Origin: Neorhizobium huautlense
Lineage (GTDB): Bacteria > Pseudomonadota > Alphaproteobacteria > Rhizobiales > Rhizobiaceae
Assembly: GCF_002968575.1 (NCBI RefSeq)
Contig: NZ_PVBM01000027.1
Coordinates: 1 to 64,000 of the forward strand
Direction: 5' to 3'
DNA: 64,000 bases
Below, one piece after another: positions 34,889-45,151 of this stretch. A program made the position numbers and the translations under genes. Every line of letters starts with the position of its first letter. The first letter of the stretch is position 1. The notes beneath the pieces were generated by a model that had not been told where the DNA came from, ran no database searches, and was given only the letters and a program-made list of their open reading frames with translations.

Positions 34889-36988
34889 ATGGCTCGCGAA
34901 TATAAAATCGAAGACTACCGCAATTTCGGTATCATGGCGCACATCGACGCCGGCAAGACGACGACCACCGAGCGTATCCTTTATTACACCGGCAAGTCGC
35001 ACAAGATCGGTGAAGTTCACGATGGCGCGGCCACCATGGACTGGATGGAGCAGGAGCAGGAACGCGGCATCACCATCACGTCCGCTGCCACCACGACCTT
35101 CTGGAAGGGCCGTGACGGCAAGATGCGCCGCTTCAACATCATCGACACCCCCGGCCACGTCGACTTCACGATCGAAGTCGAGCGTTCGCTGCGCGTGCTC
35201 GACGGTGCGGTCGCTCTCCTCGACGCCAACGCAGGTGTCGAGCCGCAGACGGAAACTGTCTGGCGCCAGGCCGACAAGTACAACGTCCCGCGGATGATCT
35301 TCTGCAACAAGATGGACAAGACCGGCGCAGACTTCTACCGCTCCGTCGAGATGATCAAGACCCGCCTCGGTGCGACTGCTGTCGTCTGCCAGCTGCCGAT
35401 CGGCGCTGAAACCGAATTCAAGGGCGTTGTCGACCTCATCGAGATGAACGCTCTCGTCTGGCGTGATGAATCGCTCGGCGCCCAGTGGGACGTCGTCGAG
35501 ATTCCGGAAGATCTGAAGGCACGCGCCGAAGAATTCCGCGAAAAGATGATCGAAACCGTCGTCGAAATCGACGAGCAAGCCATGGAAGACTATCTGAACG
35601 GCATCATGCCGGACAACGATAAGATCCGTGCGCTCATCCGTCGCGGCACGATCGACGTCAAGTTCTTCCCGATGTTCTGCGGCTCCGCCTTCAAGAACAA
35701 GGGCGTTCAGCCGCTCCTCGACGCCGTTGTCGAATTCCTGCCGTCCCCGGCAGACATTCCGGCGATCAAGGGCATCGACGTCAAGACCGAAGCCGAAATC
35801 GACCGCCATGCCGACGACAACGAGCCTCTTTCGATGCTCGCGTTCAAGATCATGAACGACCCCTTCGTCGGTTCGCTCACCTTCTGCCGTATCTACTCGG
35901 GCAAGCTCGAAAAGGGCTCGTCGCTGATGAACACGGTCAAGGAAAAGCGCGAGCGCGTCGGCCGTATGCTGCAGATGCACTCGAACTCCCGCGAAGACAT
36001 CGAAGAAGCTTTCGCCGGCGACATCGTTGCTCTCGCAGGCCTCAAGGAAACCACCACGGGCGATACGCTTTGCGATCCGCTGAAGCCGGTTATCCTGGAG
36101 CGTATGGAATTCCCCGAGCCGGTCATTCAGATCGCCATCGAGCCGAAGTCCAAGGGCGACCAGGAAAAGATGGGCCTCGCGCTCAACCGTCTGGCTGCCG
36201 AGGATCCGTCCTTCCGCGTCAAGACCGACGAAGAGTCCGGCCAGACCATCATCGCCGGCATGGGCGAACTTCACCTCGACATTCTCGTCGACCGTATGCG
36301 TCGCGAGTTCAAGGTGGAAGCGACTGTTGGTGCTCCGCAGGTTGCTTATCGTGAAACCATCACGAAGAAGCACGAAGAGGACTACACCCACAAGAAGCAG
36401 TCCGGTGGTACCGGTCAGTTCGCCCGCGTCAAGCTGGTGTTCGAACCGAACCCGGACGGCGACGATTTCGTCTTCGAATCCAAGATCGTCGGCGGTGCTG
36501 TTCCGAAGGAATACATCCCGGGCGTTCAGAAGGGTATCGAAAGCGTCCTGTCGTCTGGTCCGCTGGCAGGCTTCCCGATGCTGGGCGTCAAGGCGACCCT
36601 CATCGACGGCGCCTTCCACGATGTCGACTCCTCGGTTCTCGCGTTCGAAATCGCTTCCCGCGCCTGCTTCCGTGAAGCAGCCAAGAAGGCCGGCGCTCAG
36701 CTCCTCGAGCCGATGATGAAGGTCGAAGTCGTAACGCCGGAAGATTACGTCGGTGACGTGATCGGTGACCTGAACTCCCGCCGTGGCCAGATCCAGGGCC
36801 AGGAATCGCGCGGCATTGCCGTTGTGATCAACGCCCACGTGCCGCTGGCGAACATGTTCAAGTACGTCGACAACCTGCGCTCCATGAGCCAAGGCCGCGC
36901 CCAGTACTCGATGACCTTCGATCACTATGCGCCGGTCCCGACGAACGTCGCGAATGAAATTCAGGCCAAGTACTCCGGTCAGAAGTGA
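34889..36988 (+). CDS. fusA: Elongation factor G
   Basis: A 699-residue translocase GTPase. The P-loop AHIDAGKTTTTER (about 17-29), G3 DTPGHVDFT, and G4 NKMD are present, as are domains III-V including the conserved LNSRRGQIQGQE segment. It lies in the order rpsL-rpsG-fusA-tuf. Confidence 0.98.
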   Translation: MAREYKIEDYRNFGIMAHIDAGKTTTTERILYYTGKSHKIGEVHDGAATMDWMEQEQERGITITSAATTTFWKGRDGKMRRFNIIDTPGHVDFTIEVERSLRVLDGAVALLDANAGVEPQTETVWRQADKYNVPRMIFCNKMDKTGADFYRSVEMIKTRLGATAVVCQLPIGAETEFKGVVDLIEMNALVWRDESLGAQWDVVEIPEDLKARAEEFREKMIETVVEIDEQAMEDYLNGIMPDNDKIRALIRRGTIDVKFFPMFCGSAFKNKGVQPLLDAVVEFLPSPADIPAIKGIDVKTEAEIDRHADDNEPLSMLAFKIMNDPFVGSLTFCRIYSGKLEKGSSLMNTVKEKRERVGRMLQMHSNSREDIEEAFAGDIVALAGLKETTTGDTLCDPLKPVILERMEFPEPVIQIAIEPKSKGDQEKMGLALNRLAAEDPSFRVKTDEESGQTIIAGMGELHLDILVDRMRREFKVEATVGAPQVAYRETITKKHEEDYTHKKQSGGTGQFARVKLVFEPNPDGDDFVFESKIVGGAVPKEYIPGVQKGIESVLSSGPLAGFPMLGVKATLIDGAFHDVDSSVLAFEIASRACFREAAKKAGAQLLEPMMKVEVVTPEDYVGDVIGDLNSRRGQIQGQESRGIAVVINAHVPLANMFKYVDNLRSMSQGRAQYSMTFDHYAPVPTNVANEIQAKYSGQK

Positions 36989-37054
36989 CCGGAGTAATCC
37001 GCCCTATCAAATGAGAGAATAACCCCTGACGGGGACAAGAACGGAGAGCCGGAA

Positions 37055-38230
<1,176 letters not shown>

Positions 38231-38282
38231 GCGATGATGGGGCCGGTGCAGACCAGATCTGCGCCGGATGCATGAATTCTTT

Positions 38283-38312
38283 TAAGCAAGCGGCCGTTTA
38301 GCCGCTTGCTTA
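38283..38312 (+). terminator. Hairpin after tufB, probable str-operon terminator
   Basis: A perfect 12-bp stem TAAGCAAGCGGC/GCCGCTTGCTTA with 6-nt loop. The T-run is poor (TGACATAAAAAT follows), so termination efficiency is uncertain. Confidence 0.55.
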
Positions 38313-38535
38313 TGACATAAAAATGTAGCAAATGGCGCGCGAGCGCGATTTGCCCCTGCTTCGCTATCGGGGCAGCAATCAAAATATAAGGTGGGTCGAA
38401 AGGCCCGGAGAGTGGAAAGGGATACCGGCTCGGTGTCCCCTTCGATCTTTGAAACCGGTGGTCCGCCTTAGGAAAAAGAACAAACCCGTGCCTTTCGTTC
38501 GGCACGTGGATAACAGACAACAAGGATAACGTCGA
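38313..38535 (+). promoter_or_regulatory. S10-operon upstream region/leader
   Basis: No gene is present. Hairpins such as GCCCC/GGGGC (about 38352-38373) and GTGCC/GGCAC near 38490-38505 precede rpsJ. A leader bound by L4 controls the S10 operon in gammaproteobacteria; whether this one does is not visible. The promoter position was not identified. Confidence 0.35.
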
Positions 38536-38844
38536 ATGAACGGCCAAAATATCCGCATTCGCCTGAAGGCGTTCGATCACCGGATTCTCGATGCTTCCAC
38601 GCGCGAGATCGTGTCGACGGCGAAGCGCACCGGTGCTAGCGTCCGGGGCCCCGTTCCGCTTCCGACCCGCATCGAGAAGTTTACGGTTAACCGGTCCCCC
38701 CACATCGACAAGAAGAGCCGCGAGCAGTTCGAGATGCGCACCCACAAGCGCCTTCTCGATATCGTTGACCCGACACCGCAGACGGTAGACGCGCTGATGA
38801 AGCTCGATCTCGCCGCTGGTGTCGATGTTGAGATCAAGCTCTGA
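38536..38844 (+). CDS. rpsJ: 30S ribosomal protein S10
   Basis: 102 residues (NGQNIRIRLKAFDHRILDASTREIV). It is also the NusE antitermination factor. The conserved loop GPVPLPTRIEKFTVNRSPHIDKKSREQFEMRTHKRL is present. First gene of the S10 operon, with AAGGATAAC upstream. Confidence 0.98.
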   Translation: MNGQNIRIRLKAFDHRILDASTREIVSTAKRTGASVRGPVPLPTRIEKFTVNRSPHIDKKSREQFEMRTHKRLLDIVDPTPQTVDALMKLDLAAGVDVEIKL

Positions 38845-38881
38845 GACTTCGGTTTCAGACTGAGTGAGAAGGATTGAACCG

Positions 38882-39523
38882 ATGCGTTCGGGTGTAATTG
38901 CACAGAAGGTGGGAATGACCCGCGTCTACAACGACGCCGGCGAGCATATCCCGGTAACCGTATTGCGGCTGGAGAACTGCCAGGTCGTCGCACACCGCAC
39001 CGTTGAGAAGAATGGCTACACCGCCGTTCAGCTCGGTGCCGGCACGGCGAAGGTAAAGAACACCTCCAAGGCAATGCGCGGCAACTTTGCCGTCGCAAAT
39101 GTCGAGCCAAAGGCGAAGCTCGTCGAGTTTCGCGTTTCCGAAGACAACATGATCGATGTCGGCACTGAGCTGAAGGCCGATCATTTCACGGCCGGTCAGC
39201 TGGTGGACGTCACCGGTACCTCGATTGGTAAGGGTTTTGCCGGCGCCATGAAGCGTCACAACTTTGGTGGTCTGCGCGCCACACACGGTGTGTCCGTTTC
39301 GCACCGTTCGCATGGTTCGACTGGTAACAACCAGGATCCGGGCAAGGTCTGGAAGGGCAAGCGCATGGCTGGTCATATGGGCCAGACGCGTGTCACCACC
39401 CAGAACCTCGAGATCGTCTCCACCGACGAGAACCGTGGCCTGATCCTCGTCAAGGGCGCCGTACCCGGCTCCAAGGGCGCTTGGATCGTCGTTCGCGACG
39501 CCGTCAAGTCGGCCGCGAAGTAA
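38882..39523 (+). CDS. rplC: 50S ribosomal protein L3
   Basis: 213 residues from the ATG at 38882 (RSGVIAQKVGMTRVYNDAGEHIPVTVL). It reaches the peptidyl-transferase centre. The signature HNFGGLRATHGVSVSHRSHGSTGNNQDPGKVWKGKRMAGHMG is present. An upstream in-frame codon 6 residues earlier was rejected in favour of the start with AGAAGGA nearby. Confidence 0.97.
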   Translation: MRSGVIAQKVGMTRVYNDAGEHIPVTVLRLENCQVVAHRTVEKNGYTAVQLGAGTAKVKNTSKAMRGNFAVANVEPKAKLVEFRVSEDNMIDVGTELKADHFTAGQLVDVTGTSIGKGFAGAMKRHNFGGLRATHGVSVSHRSHGSTGNNQDPGKVWKGKRMAGHMGQTRVTTQNLEIVSTDENRGLILVKGAVPGSKGAWIVVRDAVKSAAK

Positions 39524-39537
39524 GGGAGCCAGCTACA

Positions 39538-40158
39538 ATGGAATACAACGTCAAGACCCTCGAGGGAAAAGACGCCGGCAAGGTCTCCCTGTCGGACGAG
39601 ATTTTCGGCCTCGATCCCCGCGAAGACATTCTGGCCCGCATGGTTCGTTGGCAGCTCGCCAAGAAGCAGCAGGGCAGCCACAAGACCAAGAGCCGTTCGG
39701 AAGTTTCCCGCACCGGTGCGAAGATGTACAAGCAGAAGGGTACGGGCCGCGCTCGTCACCATTCGGCCCGTGCTCCGCAGTTCCGTGGCGGTGGCCGTGC
39801 TCATGGTCCGGTCGTCCGCAGCCATGAGCATGATCTTCCGAAGAAGGTCCGCGCTCTCGCCCTGCGTCACGCCCTGTCTGCCAAGATGAAGTCGGAAGAC
39901 CTCATCATTGTCGACAACCTGGTGGCCGCTGAAGCGAAGACCAAGGCTCTGGCCGGCTCCTTCGCCGAACTCGGTTTCACCAACGCGCTGTTCATCGGCG
40001 GCGCCGAGCTCGACAACAACTTCAAGCTCGCCGCTCAGAACATCCCGAACGTCGATGTTCTGCCGGTTCAGGGCATCAATGTTTACGACATCTTGCGCCG
40101 CGGCAAGCTCGTGCTTTCCAAGGCTGCGGTAGAAGCTCTGGAGGAGCGGTTCAAATGA
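39538..40158 (+). CDS. rplD: 50S ribosomal protein L4
   Basis: 206 residues from the ATG at 39538. It lines the exit tunnel through its extended loop (KMYKQKGTGRARHHSARAPQFRGGGRAHGP). In gammaproteobacteria it is the repressor of the S10 operon. It overlaps rplW by 4 bp. Confidence 0.97.
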   Translation: MEYNVKTLEGKDAGKVSLSDEIFGLDPREDILARMVRWQLAKKQQGSHKTKSRSEVSRTGAKMYKQKGTGRARHHSARAPQFRGGGRAHGPVVRSHEHDLPKKVRALALRHALSAKMKSEDLIIVDNLVAAEAKTKALAGSFAELGFTNALFIGGAELDNNFKLAAQNIPNVDVLPVQGINVYDILRRGKLVLSKAAVEALEERFK

Positions 40159-40448
40159 CGGATCTTCGCCACTATGATGTGATCGTCTCGCCGGCGATCA
40201 CCGAAAAGTCGACGCTGGCATCCGAGCAGAACCAGGTCGTCTTCAACGTTGCCAAGACTGCTTCCAAGCCGGAGATCAAGGCTGCCGTAGAGGCGCTGTT
40301 CGGCGTGAAGGTCACGGCCGTCAACACGCTTGTCCGCAAGGGCAAGGTGAAGCGGTTCCGCGGCTTCATCGGCAAGCAGAAGGACGTAAAGAAGGCTGTC
40401 GTGACCCTGGCCGAAGGTCAGACGATCGACGTCTCCACCGGTCTCTGA
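40155..40448 (+). CDS. rplW: 50S ribosomal protein L23
   Basis: 97 residues. It lies at the tunnel exit where SRP and trigger factor dock. HYDVIVSPAITEKSTLASEQNQVVFNVAKTASKPEIKAAVEALFGVKV is typical. Translational coupling to rplD through an ATGA overlap. Confidence 0.97.
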   Translation: MTDLRHYDVIVSPAITEKSTLASEQNQVVFNVAKTASKPEIKAAVEALFGVKVTAVNTLVRKGKVKRFRGFIGKQKDVKKAVVTLAEGQTIDVSTGL

Positions 40449-40459
40449 GGTATAAGATA

Positions 40460-41296
40460 ATGGCATTGAAAAGCTTCAACCCGACGACCCCGAGCCAGCG
40501 TCAGCTGGTCATCGTCGACCGGTCCGGCCTTTGGAAGGGCAAGCCTGTCAAGACGCTGACGGAAGGTCTCTCCAAGAGTGGCGGCCGTAACAACCTCGGT
40601 CGCATCACCGCCCGCTTCATCGGCGGCGGTCACAAGCGTACTTACCGCCTGGTCGACTTCAAGCGTCGCAAGTTCGACGTCGAAGGCACGGTCGAGCGTC
40701 TGGAATACGACCCGAACCGCACCGCGTTCATCGCGCTCGTCAAGTACGAGGACGGCGAATTGGCCTACATCCTCGCACCGCAGCGCCTTGCTGCGGGCGA
40801 CAAGGTCATCGCATCCGACAAGGCTGTCGACGTAAAGCCGGGCAACACCATGCCGCTGCAGTACATCCCGGTCGGCTCGATCGTTCACAACGTCGAAATG
40901 AAGCCGGGCAAGGGCGGTCAGATCGCCCGTTCGGCAGGCACCTACGTGCAGCTCGTCGGCCGCGATGCCGGCATGGCGATCCTCCGCCTGAACTCGGGTG
41001 AACAGCGCCTGGTGCCGGGCTCGTGCCTTGCAACCGTCGGCGCCGTTTCCAACCCGGACCACGGCAACATCAACGACGGCAAGGCTGGTCGCACCGTCTG
41101 GCGCGGCAAGCGTCCGCATAACCGCGGCGTCGTCATGAACCCGGTCGACCATCCGCACGGCGGTGGTGAAGGCCGCACCTCCGGTGGCCGTCATCCGGTC
41201 ACCCCGTGGGGCAAGCCGACCAAGGGCAAGCGCACTCGTTCGAACAAGTCCACCGACAAGTTCATTATGCGCTCCCGCCACGACCGTAAGAAGTAA
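40460..41296 (+). CDS. rplB: 50S ribosomal protein L2
   Basis: 278 residues, required for peptidyl-transferase assembly. The conserved C-terminal NPVDHPHGGGEGRTSGGRHPVTPWGKPTKGKRTRSNK contains the functionally important histidine region. It lies 11 bp after rplW. Confidence 0.98.
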   Translation: MALKSFNPTTPSQRQLVIVDRSGLWKGKPVKTLTEGLSKSGGRNNLGRITARFIGGGHKRTYRLVDFKRRKFDVEGTVERLEYDPNRTAFIALVKYEDGELAYILAPQRLAAGDKVIASDKAVDVKPGNTMPLQYIPVGSIVHNVEMKPGKGGQIARSAGTYVQLVGRDAGMAILRLNSGEQRLVPGSCLATVGAVSNPDHGNINDGKAGRTVWRGKRPHNRGVVMNPVDHPHGGGEGRTSGGRHPVTPWGKPTKGKRTRSNKSTDKFIMRSRHDRKK

Positions 41297-41314
41297 GAGA
41301 AGGGAAGTCGTTCA

Positions 41315-41593
41315 ATGGCTCGTTCAGTATGGAAAGGTCCGTTTGTTGACGGCTATCTTCTCAAGAAGGCTGAGAAGGTACGTGAAGGCGGACGCAGTGA
41401 AGTGATCAAGATGTGGAGCCGTCGCTCCACGATCTTGCCGCAGTTCGTTGGTTTGACGTTTGGCGTCTACAACGGCTCGAAGCACATTCCGGTCAGCGTC
41501 AACGAAGACATGGTCGGACACAAGTTCGGTGAATTCGCTCCCACCCGTACCTATTACGGTCACGGCGCGGACAAGAAGGCGAAGAGGAAGTAA
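41315..41593 (+). CDS. rpsS: 30S ribosomal protein S19
   Basis: 92 residues (ARSVWKGPFVDGYLLKKAEK). It binds the 30S head near S13. RRSTILPQFVGLTFGVYNGSKHIPVSVNEDMVGHKFGEFAPTRTYYGH is conserved. rplV follows after 2 bp. Confidence 0.97.
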   Translation: MARSVWKGPFVDGYLLKKAEKVREGGRSEVIKMWSRRSTILPQFVGLTFGVYNGSKHIPVSVNEDMVGHKFGEFAPTRTYYGHGADKKAKRK

Positions 41594-41595
41594 TC

Positions 41596-41985
41596 ATGGC
41601 GAAGGCTAAGACCGAACGCCGGCTGAAGGACAATGAGGCGCAGGCAGTTGCCCGCACCCTCCGCGTCAGCCCACAGAAGCTGAACCTCGTTGCCGCCATG
41701 ATCCGCGGCAAGAAGGTCGAACGCGCGCTTGCAGAACTTGAATTCTCGCGCAAGCGCATCGCCGGCACGGTGAAGAAGACTCTCGAGTCCGCAATCGCCA
41801 ATGCCGAAAACAACCATGACCTCGACGTCGACTCGCTGATCGTTTCGGAAGCTTATGTCGGCAAGTCGATCGTGATGAAGCGTTTCCACGCTCGTGGCCG
41901 CGGCCGTGCATCTCGCATCGAGAAGCCGTTTGCGCACCTGACGATCGTCGTTCGCGAAGTCGAGGAAAAAGGGGAGGCCGCATAA
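41596..41985 (+). CDS. rplV: 50S ribosomal protein L22
   Basis: 129 residues. A tunnel-wall protein whose beta-hairpin (MKRFHARGRGRASRIEKPFAHLTIVV) forms the constriction. Its stop overlaps the rpsC start by one base (TAATG). Confidence 0.97.
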   Translation: MAKAKTERRLKDNEAQAVARTLRVSPQKLNLVAAMIRGKKVERALAELEFSRKRIAGTVKKTLESAIANAENNHDLDVDSLIVSEAYVGKSIVMKRFHARGRGRASRIEKPFAHLTIVVREVEEKGEAA

Positions 41986-42728
41986 TGGGCCAGAAAATTA
42001 ATCCGATCGGTTTTCGCCTCGGCATCAACCGTACCTGGGACAGCCGCTGGTTCGCGGACAATGCCGAATACGGCCAGCTCCTCCATGAGGATCTGAAGAT
42101 CCGCGCCTACCTGATGCAGGAGCTGAAGCAAGCCGGTATCGCCAAGGTGGTCATCGAGCGTCCGCACAAGAAGTGCCGCGTTACGATCCACTCGGCTCGC
42201 CCGGGTCTGATCATCGGCAAGAAGGGTGCGGACATCGAGAAGCTTCGCAAGAAGATCGCCACGATGACCAATTCGGAAACGCACCTCAACATCGTCGAAG
42301 TGCGCAAGCCGGAAATCGACTCGACGCTCGTCGCCCAGTCGATCGCTCAGCAGCTCGAGCGCCGCGTGGCTTTCCGCCGTGCGATGAAGCGTGCTGTTCA
42401 GTCCGCCATGCGTCTTGGCGCCGAAGGCATCAAGATCACCTGCGCCGGCCGTCTCGGCGGTGCCGAAATCGCCCGTACGGAATGGTACCGCGAAGGTCGC
42501 GTTCCGCTTCACACGCTGCGCGCTGACATCGACTACGGTACGGCGGAAGCCGAAACCGCATTCGGCATCTGCGGCATCAAGGTCTGGATCTTCAAGGGCG
42601 AAATCCTTGAGCACGATCCGATGGCTTCCGAACGTCGCGCGCTGGAAGGCGACGCGCAGGGTCCGGCAAGCCGTGAACGTGACCGTGGCGATCGTGGTGA
42701 TCGTCGCCGCGAACGCGAAAACGCTTGA
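41985..42728 (+). CDS. rpsC: 30S ribosomal protein S3
   Basis: 247 residues. It has the KH domain (RPGLIIGKKGADIEKLRKKI) at the mRNA entry channel. The C-terminal arginine/aspartate-rich tail (about 220-247) is longer than in E. coli and probably disordered. Confidence 0.97.
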   Translation: MGQKINPIGFRLGINRTWDSRWFADNAEYGQLLHEDLKIRAYLMQELKQAGIAKVVIERPHKKCRVTIHSARPGLIIGKKGADIEKLRKKIATMTNSETHLNIVEVRKPEIDSTLVAQSIAQQLERRVAFRRAMKRAVQSAMRLGAEGIKITCAGRLGGAEIARTEWYREGRVPLHTLRADIDYGTAEAETAFGICGIKVWIFKGEILEHDPMASERRALEGDAQGPASRERDRGDRGDRRRERENA

Positions 42729-42766
42729 TCAACGCTGGCGAAAGATAAGCTCGGAGAAGTAAGAAA

Positions 42767-43180
42767 ATGTTGCAGCCAAAGCGTACCAAGTACCGCAAGC
42801 AGTTCAAGGGTCGCATCAAGGGTGTGGCCAAGGGCGGCTTCGATCTGGCCTTCGGCGAATTCGGCCTGAAGTCCCAGGAACCCAACCGCGTCAACGCCCG
42901 CGAGATCGAGGCGGCCCGCCGCGCGATCACGCGTGCCATGAAGCGCGCCGGCCGTGTGTGGATCCGCGTATTCCCGGACGTTCCGGTGACCGCGAAGCCG
43001 ACCGAAGTGCGTATGGGTAAGGGCAAGGGCTCTGTCGAATACTGGGCCTGCAAGGTCAAGCCCGGCCGCATGATGTTCGAGATCGATGGTGTTTCGGAGG
43101 AGCTCGCCCGCGAGGCGCTTCGTCTCGGCGCCGCCAAGCTCTCGGTCAAGACGCGCTTCGTACAGCGCATCGCAGAGTAA
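42767..43180 (+). CDS. rplP: 50S ribosomal protein L16
   Basis: 137 residues (LQPKRTKYRKQFKGRIKGVAKGG). It helps place tRNAs in the A site. MGKGKGSVEYWACKVKPGRMMFEIDGV is the family signature. It lies 38 bp after rpsC. Confidence 0.97.
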   Translation: MLQPKRTKYRKQFKGRIKGVAKGGFDLAFGEFGLKSQEPNRVNAREIEAARRAITRAMKRAGRVWIRVFPDVPVTAKPTEVRMGKGKGSVEYWACKVKPGRMMFEIDGVSEELAREALRLGAAKLSVKTRFVQRIAE

Positions 43181-43192
43181 GGAGAAGGCACG

Positions 43193-43393
43193 ATGAAAGC
43201 CGAAGACGTACGCGGCCTCACGGCCGATCAGCTCAAGGACAAGCTCGCCGACCTCAAGAAGGAGCAGTTCAACCTGCGCTTCCAGAAGGCCACCGGTCAG
43301 TTGGAAAAGTCCTCGCGCATCAACGAAGTCCGCAAGGACATCGCCCGCGTGAAAACCATTGCCCGCCAGAAGGCGGCAGAAGCCAAGGCTTAA
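43193..43393 (+). CDS. rpmC: 50S ribosomal protein L29
   Basis: 66 residues, a two-helix protein near the tunnel exit. LTADQLKDKLADLKKEQFNLRFQKATGQLEKSSRINEVRKDIARVKTI is typical. Confidence 0.96.
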   Translation: MKAEDVRGLTADQLKDKLADLKKEQFNLRFQKATGQLEKSSRINEVRKDIARVKTIARQKAAEAKA

Positions 43394-43404
43394 GGAAGAA
43401 TAAT

Positions 43405-43641
43405 ATGCCGAAACGCATTCTGCAGGGCGTAGTCGTTTCCGACAAGAACGAGAAGACCGTTGTTGTCCGGGTAGAGCGCCGATTCGCGCATCCGCTGCTT
43501 CAAAAGACGGTCCGCCGTTCCAAGAAGTACAAGGCGCATGACGAGAACAACCAGTACAAGGTTGGTGACGTTGTTTCCATCGAGGAATGCGCGCCGATCT
43601 CCAAGGATAAGCGCTGGACGGTGGTTGCCGCCCAGGCTTAA
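43405..43641 (+). CDS. rpsQ: 30S ribosomal protein S17
   Basis: 78 residues. An OB-fold 16S rRNA binder (PKRILQGVVVSDKNEKTVVVRVERRFAHPLLQKTVRRSKKYKAHDENN). Last gene of the S10 group; a 235-bp gap with strong hairpins follows. Confidence 0.97.
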   Translation: MPKRILQGVVVSDKNEKTVVVRVERRFAHPLLQKTVRRSKKYKAHDENNQYKVGDVVSIEECAPISKDKRWTVVAAQA

Positions 43642-43646
43642 TTTTA

Positions 43647-43688
43647 CAGAGATTTCGGCCAGGCCCTTGCGTCTGGCTGAAATATCTG
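43647..43688 (+). promoter_or_regulatory. Long hairpin between rpsQ and rplN
   Basis: 16 base positions pair from CAGAGATTTCGGCCAG (43647-43662) to CTGGCTGAAATATCTG (43673-43688), with one mismatch and one G-U pair and a 10-nt loop. It begins 6 bp after the rpsQ stop. It may protect the 3' end or be a processing site at the S10/spc border. Confidence 0.6.
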
Positions 43689-43712
43689 TATGAAGCAGCG
43701 CATTGGCGCAGG

Positions 43713-43736
43713 ACGCTCGGTAACGGGCGTTCTTTT
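43713..43736 (+). terminator. Terminator-like hairpin at the S10/spc border
   Basis: ACGCTCG/CGGGCGT (one G-U) with a GTAA tetraloop, followed by TCTTTTGCTT. It suggests that transcription of the S10 genes partly ends here and a fresh promoter lies before rplN. Confidence 0.6.
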
Positions 43737-43876
43737 GCTTTGAGCGCAGGGAAGGTCCCTTTCAGGGAAACCACCTTGGCAAGACCCATCCCGCGCACAT
43801 CGAAATTCTGTCCAAAGCCGGCTCCGTACGTTTTCAGCGTTCGGTAGCGCCGGTCATTAGAAAAAGGCGACCTGAC

Positions 43877-44245
43877 ATGATTCAGATGCAAACAAACCTC
43901 GACGTGGCGGACAATTCCGGCGCACGTCGTGTCATGTGCATCAAGGTGCTGGGCGGCTCGAAGCGTAAGTATGCTTCCATCGGCGACGTCATCGTCGTTT
44001 CGATCAAGGAAGCCATCCCGCGCGGCCGCGTCAAGAAGGGTGACGTGATGAAGGCGGTTGTTGTGCGTACCGCCAAGGACATCCGTCGTCCGGACGGCAG
44101 CGTCATCCGCTTCGACAACAACGCAGCGGTCCTCATCGACAACAAGAAAGAGCCGATCGGCACCCGTATCTTCGGACCGGTTCCGCGCGAACTTCGCGCC
44201 AAGAACCACATGAAGATCATCTCGCTGGCTCCGGAAGTACTGTAA
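43877..44245 (+). CDS. rplN: 50S ribosomal protein L14
   Basis: 122 residues (MIQMQTNLDVADNSGARRVMCIKVLGGSKRKYASIGD). It forms an intersubunit bridge with 16S rRNA helix 14. First gene of the spc group. Confidence 0.98.
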   Translation: MIQMQTNLDVADNSGARRVMCIKVLGGSKRKYASIGDVIVVSIKEAIPRGRVKKGDVMKAVVVRTAKDIRRPDGSVIRFDNNAAVLIDNKKEPIGTRIFGPVPRELRAKNHMKIISLAPEVL

Positions 44246-44258
44246 GGGAGCGCGAGAC

Positions 44259-44567
44259 ATGCAGAAGATTAAGAAGGGCGACAACGTCGTTGTATTGACT
44301 GGCAAGGACAAGGGCCGCACTGGCGAAGTGCTCCAGGTTCTGCCGAAGGAAGACCGCGCCGTCGTGCGTGGCATCAACATGGTGAAGCGCCACCAGCGTC
44401 AGTCACAGACGCAGGAAGCTGGCATCATCAACAAGGAAGCTTCCATTCACCTGTCGAACATCGCGATCGCCGCGAAAGACGGCAAGCCGACCCGCGTTGG
44501 CTTCTCCGTCGTCGACGGCAAGAAGGTGCGTGTGGCCAAGCGTACGGGAGATGTGATCGATGGCTGA
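44259..44567 (+). CDS. rplX: 50S ribosomal protein L24
   Basis: 102 residues with an N-terminal KOW motif (KKGDNVVVLTGKDKGRTGEVLQVLPKEDRAVVRGINMVKRHQ). It is an assembly initiator of the 50S. It overlaps rplE by 8 bp. Confidence 0.97.
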   Translation: MQKIKKGDNVVVLTGKDKGRTGEVLQVLPKEDRAVVRGINMVKRHQRQSQTQEAGIINKEASIHLSNIAIAAKDGKPTRVGFSVVDGKKVRVAKRTGDVIDG

Positions 44568-45117
44568 GGCAAAATATGAGCCGCGGCTCAAGAAGGAATA
44601 TGTTTCCCGCATCCGCGGCGCGCTGAAGGAGCAGTTCTCCTACGCGAACGAGATGATGATCCCGAAGCTGGACAAGATCGTGATCAACATGGGCGTTGGC
44701 GAAGCGACGGCTGACTCGAAGAAGCCAACCGTTGCTGCTGCAGACCTCGCAGCGATCGCCGGTCAGAAGCCGGTCATCACGCGCGCTCGCAACTCGATCG
44801 CAGGCTTCAAGGTCCGCGAACAGATGCCGATCGGCGCGAAGGTCACTTTGCGCGGCGCCCGCATGTATGAATTCCTGGATCGCCTGGTCAACATCGCGCT
44901 TCCGCGCGTTCGCGACTTCCGCGGCCTGAATCCGAAAAGCTTTGACGGCCGTGGCAACTTCGCTATGGGCATCAAGGAACACATTGTGTTCCCTGAGATC
45001 AACTACGACAAGGTTGATCAGATGTGGGGCATGGACATCATCGTTTGCACGACGGCGACCAACGACGACGAAGCGCGGGCTCTTCTGAAAGAGTTCAACT
45101 TCCCGTTCCGTCAGTAA
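44560..45117 (+). CDS. rplE: 50S ribosomal protein L5
   Basis: 185 residues. It binds 5S rRNA and the P-site tRNA. The conserved blocks KLDKIVINMGVGEA, ITRARNSIAGFKVREQMPIGAKVTLRGARMYEFLDRLV and GIKEHIVFPEINYDK are present. Confidence 0.97.
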   Translation: MAEAKYEPRLKKEYVSRIRGALKEQFSYANEMMIPKLDKIVINMGVGEATADSKKPTVAAADLAAIAGQKPVITRARNSIAGFKVREQMPIGAKVTLRGARMYEFLDRLVNIALPRVRDFRGLNPKSFDGRGNFAMGIKEHIVFPEINYDKVDQMWGMDIIVCTTATNDDEARALLKEFNFPFRQ

Positions 45118-45151
45118 CCGTAACGACGAGCGTTAAAAAGGAACTCCCGAT

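Noticed and set aside
34859..36925. A 688-codon open frame antisense to fusA
   Set aside because: Same shadow effect; no family resemblance.
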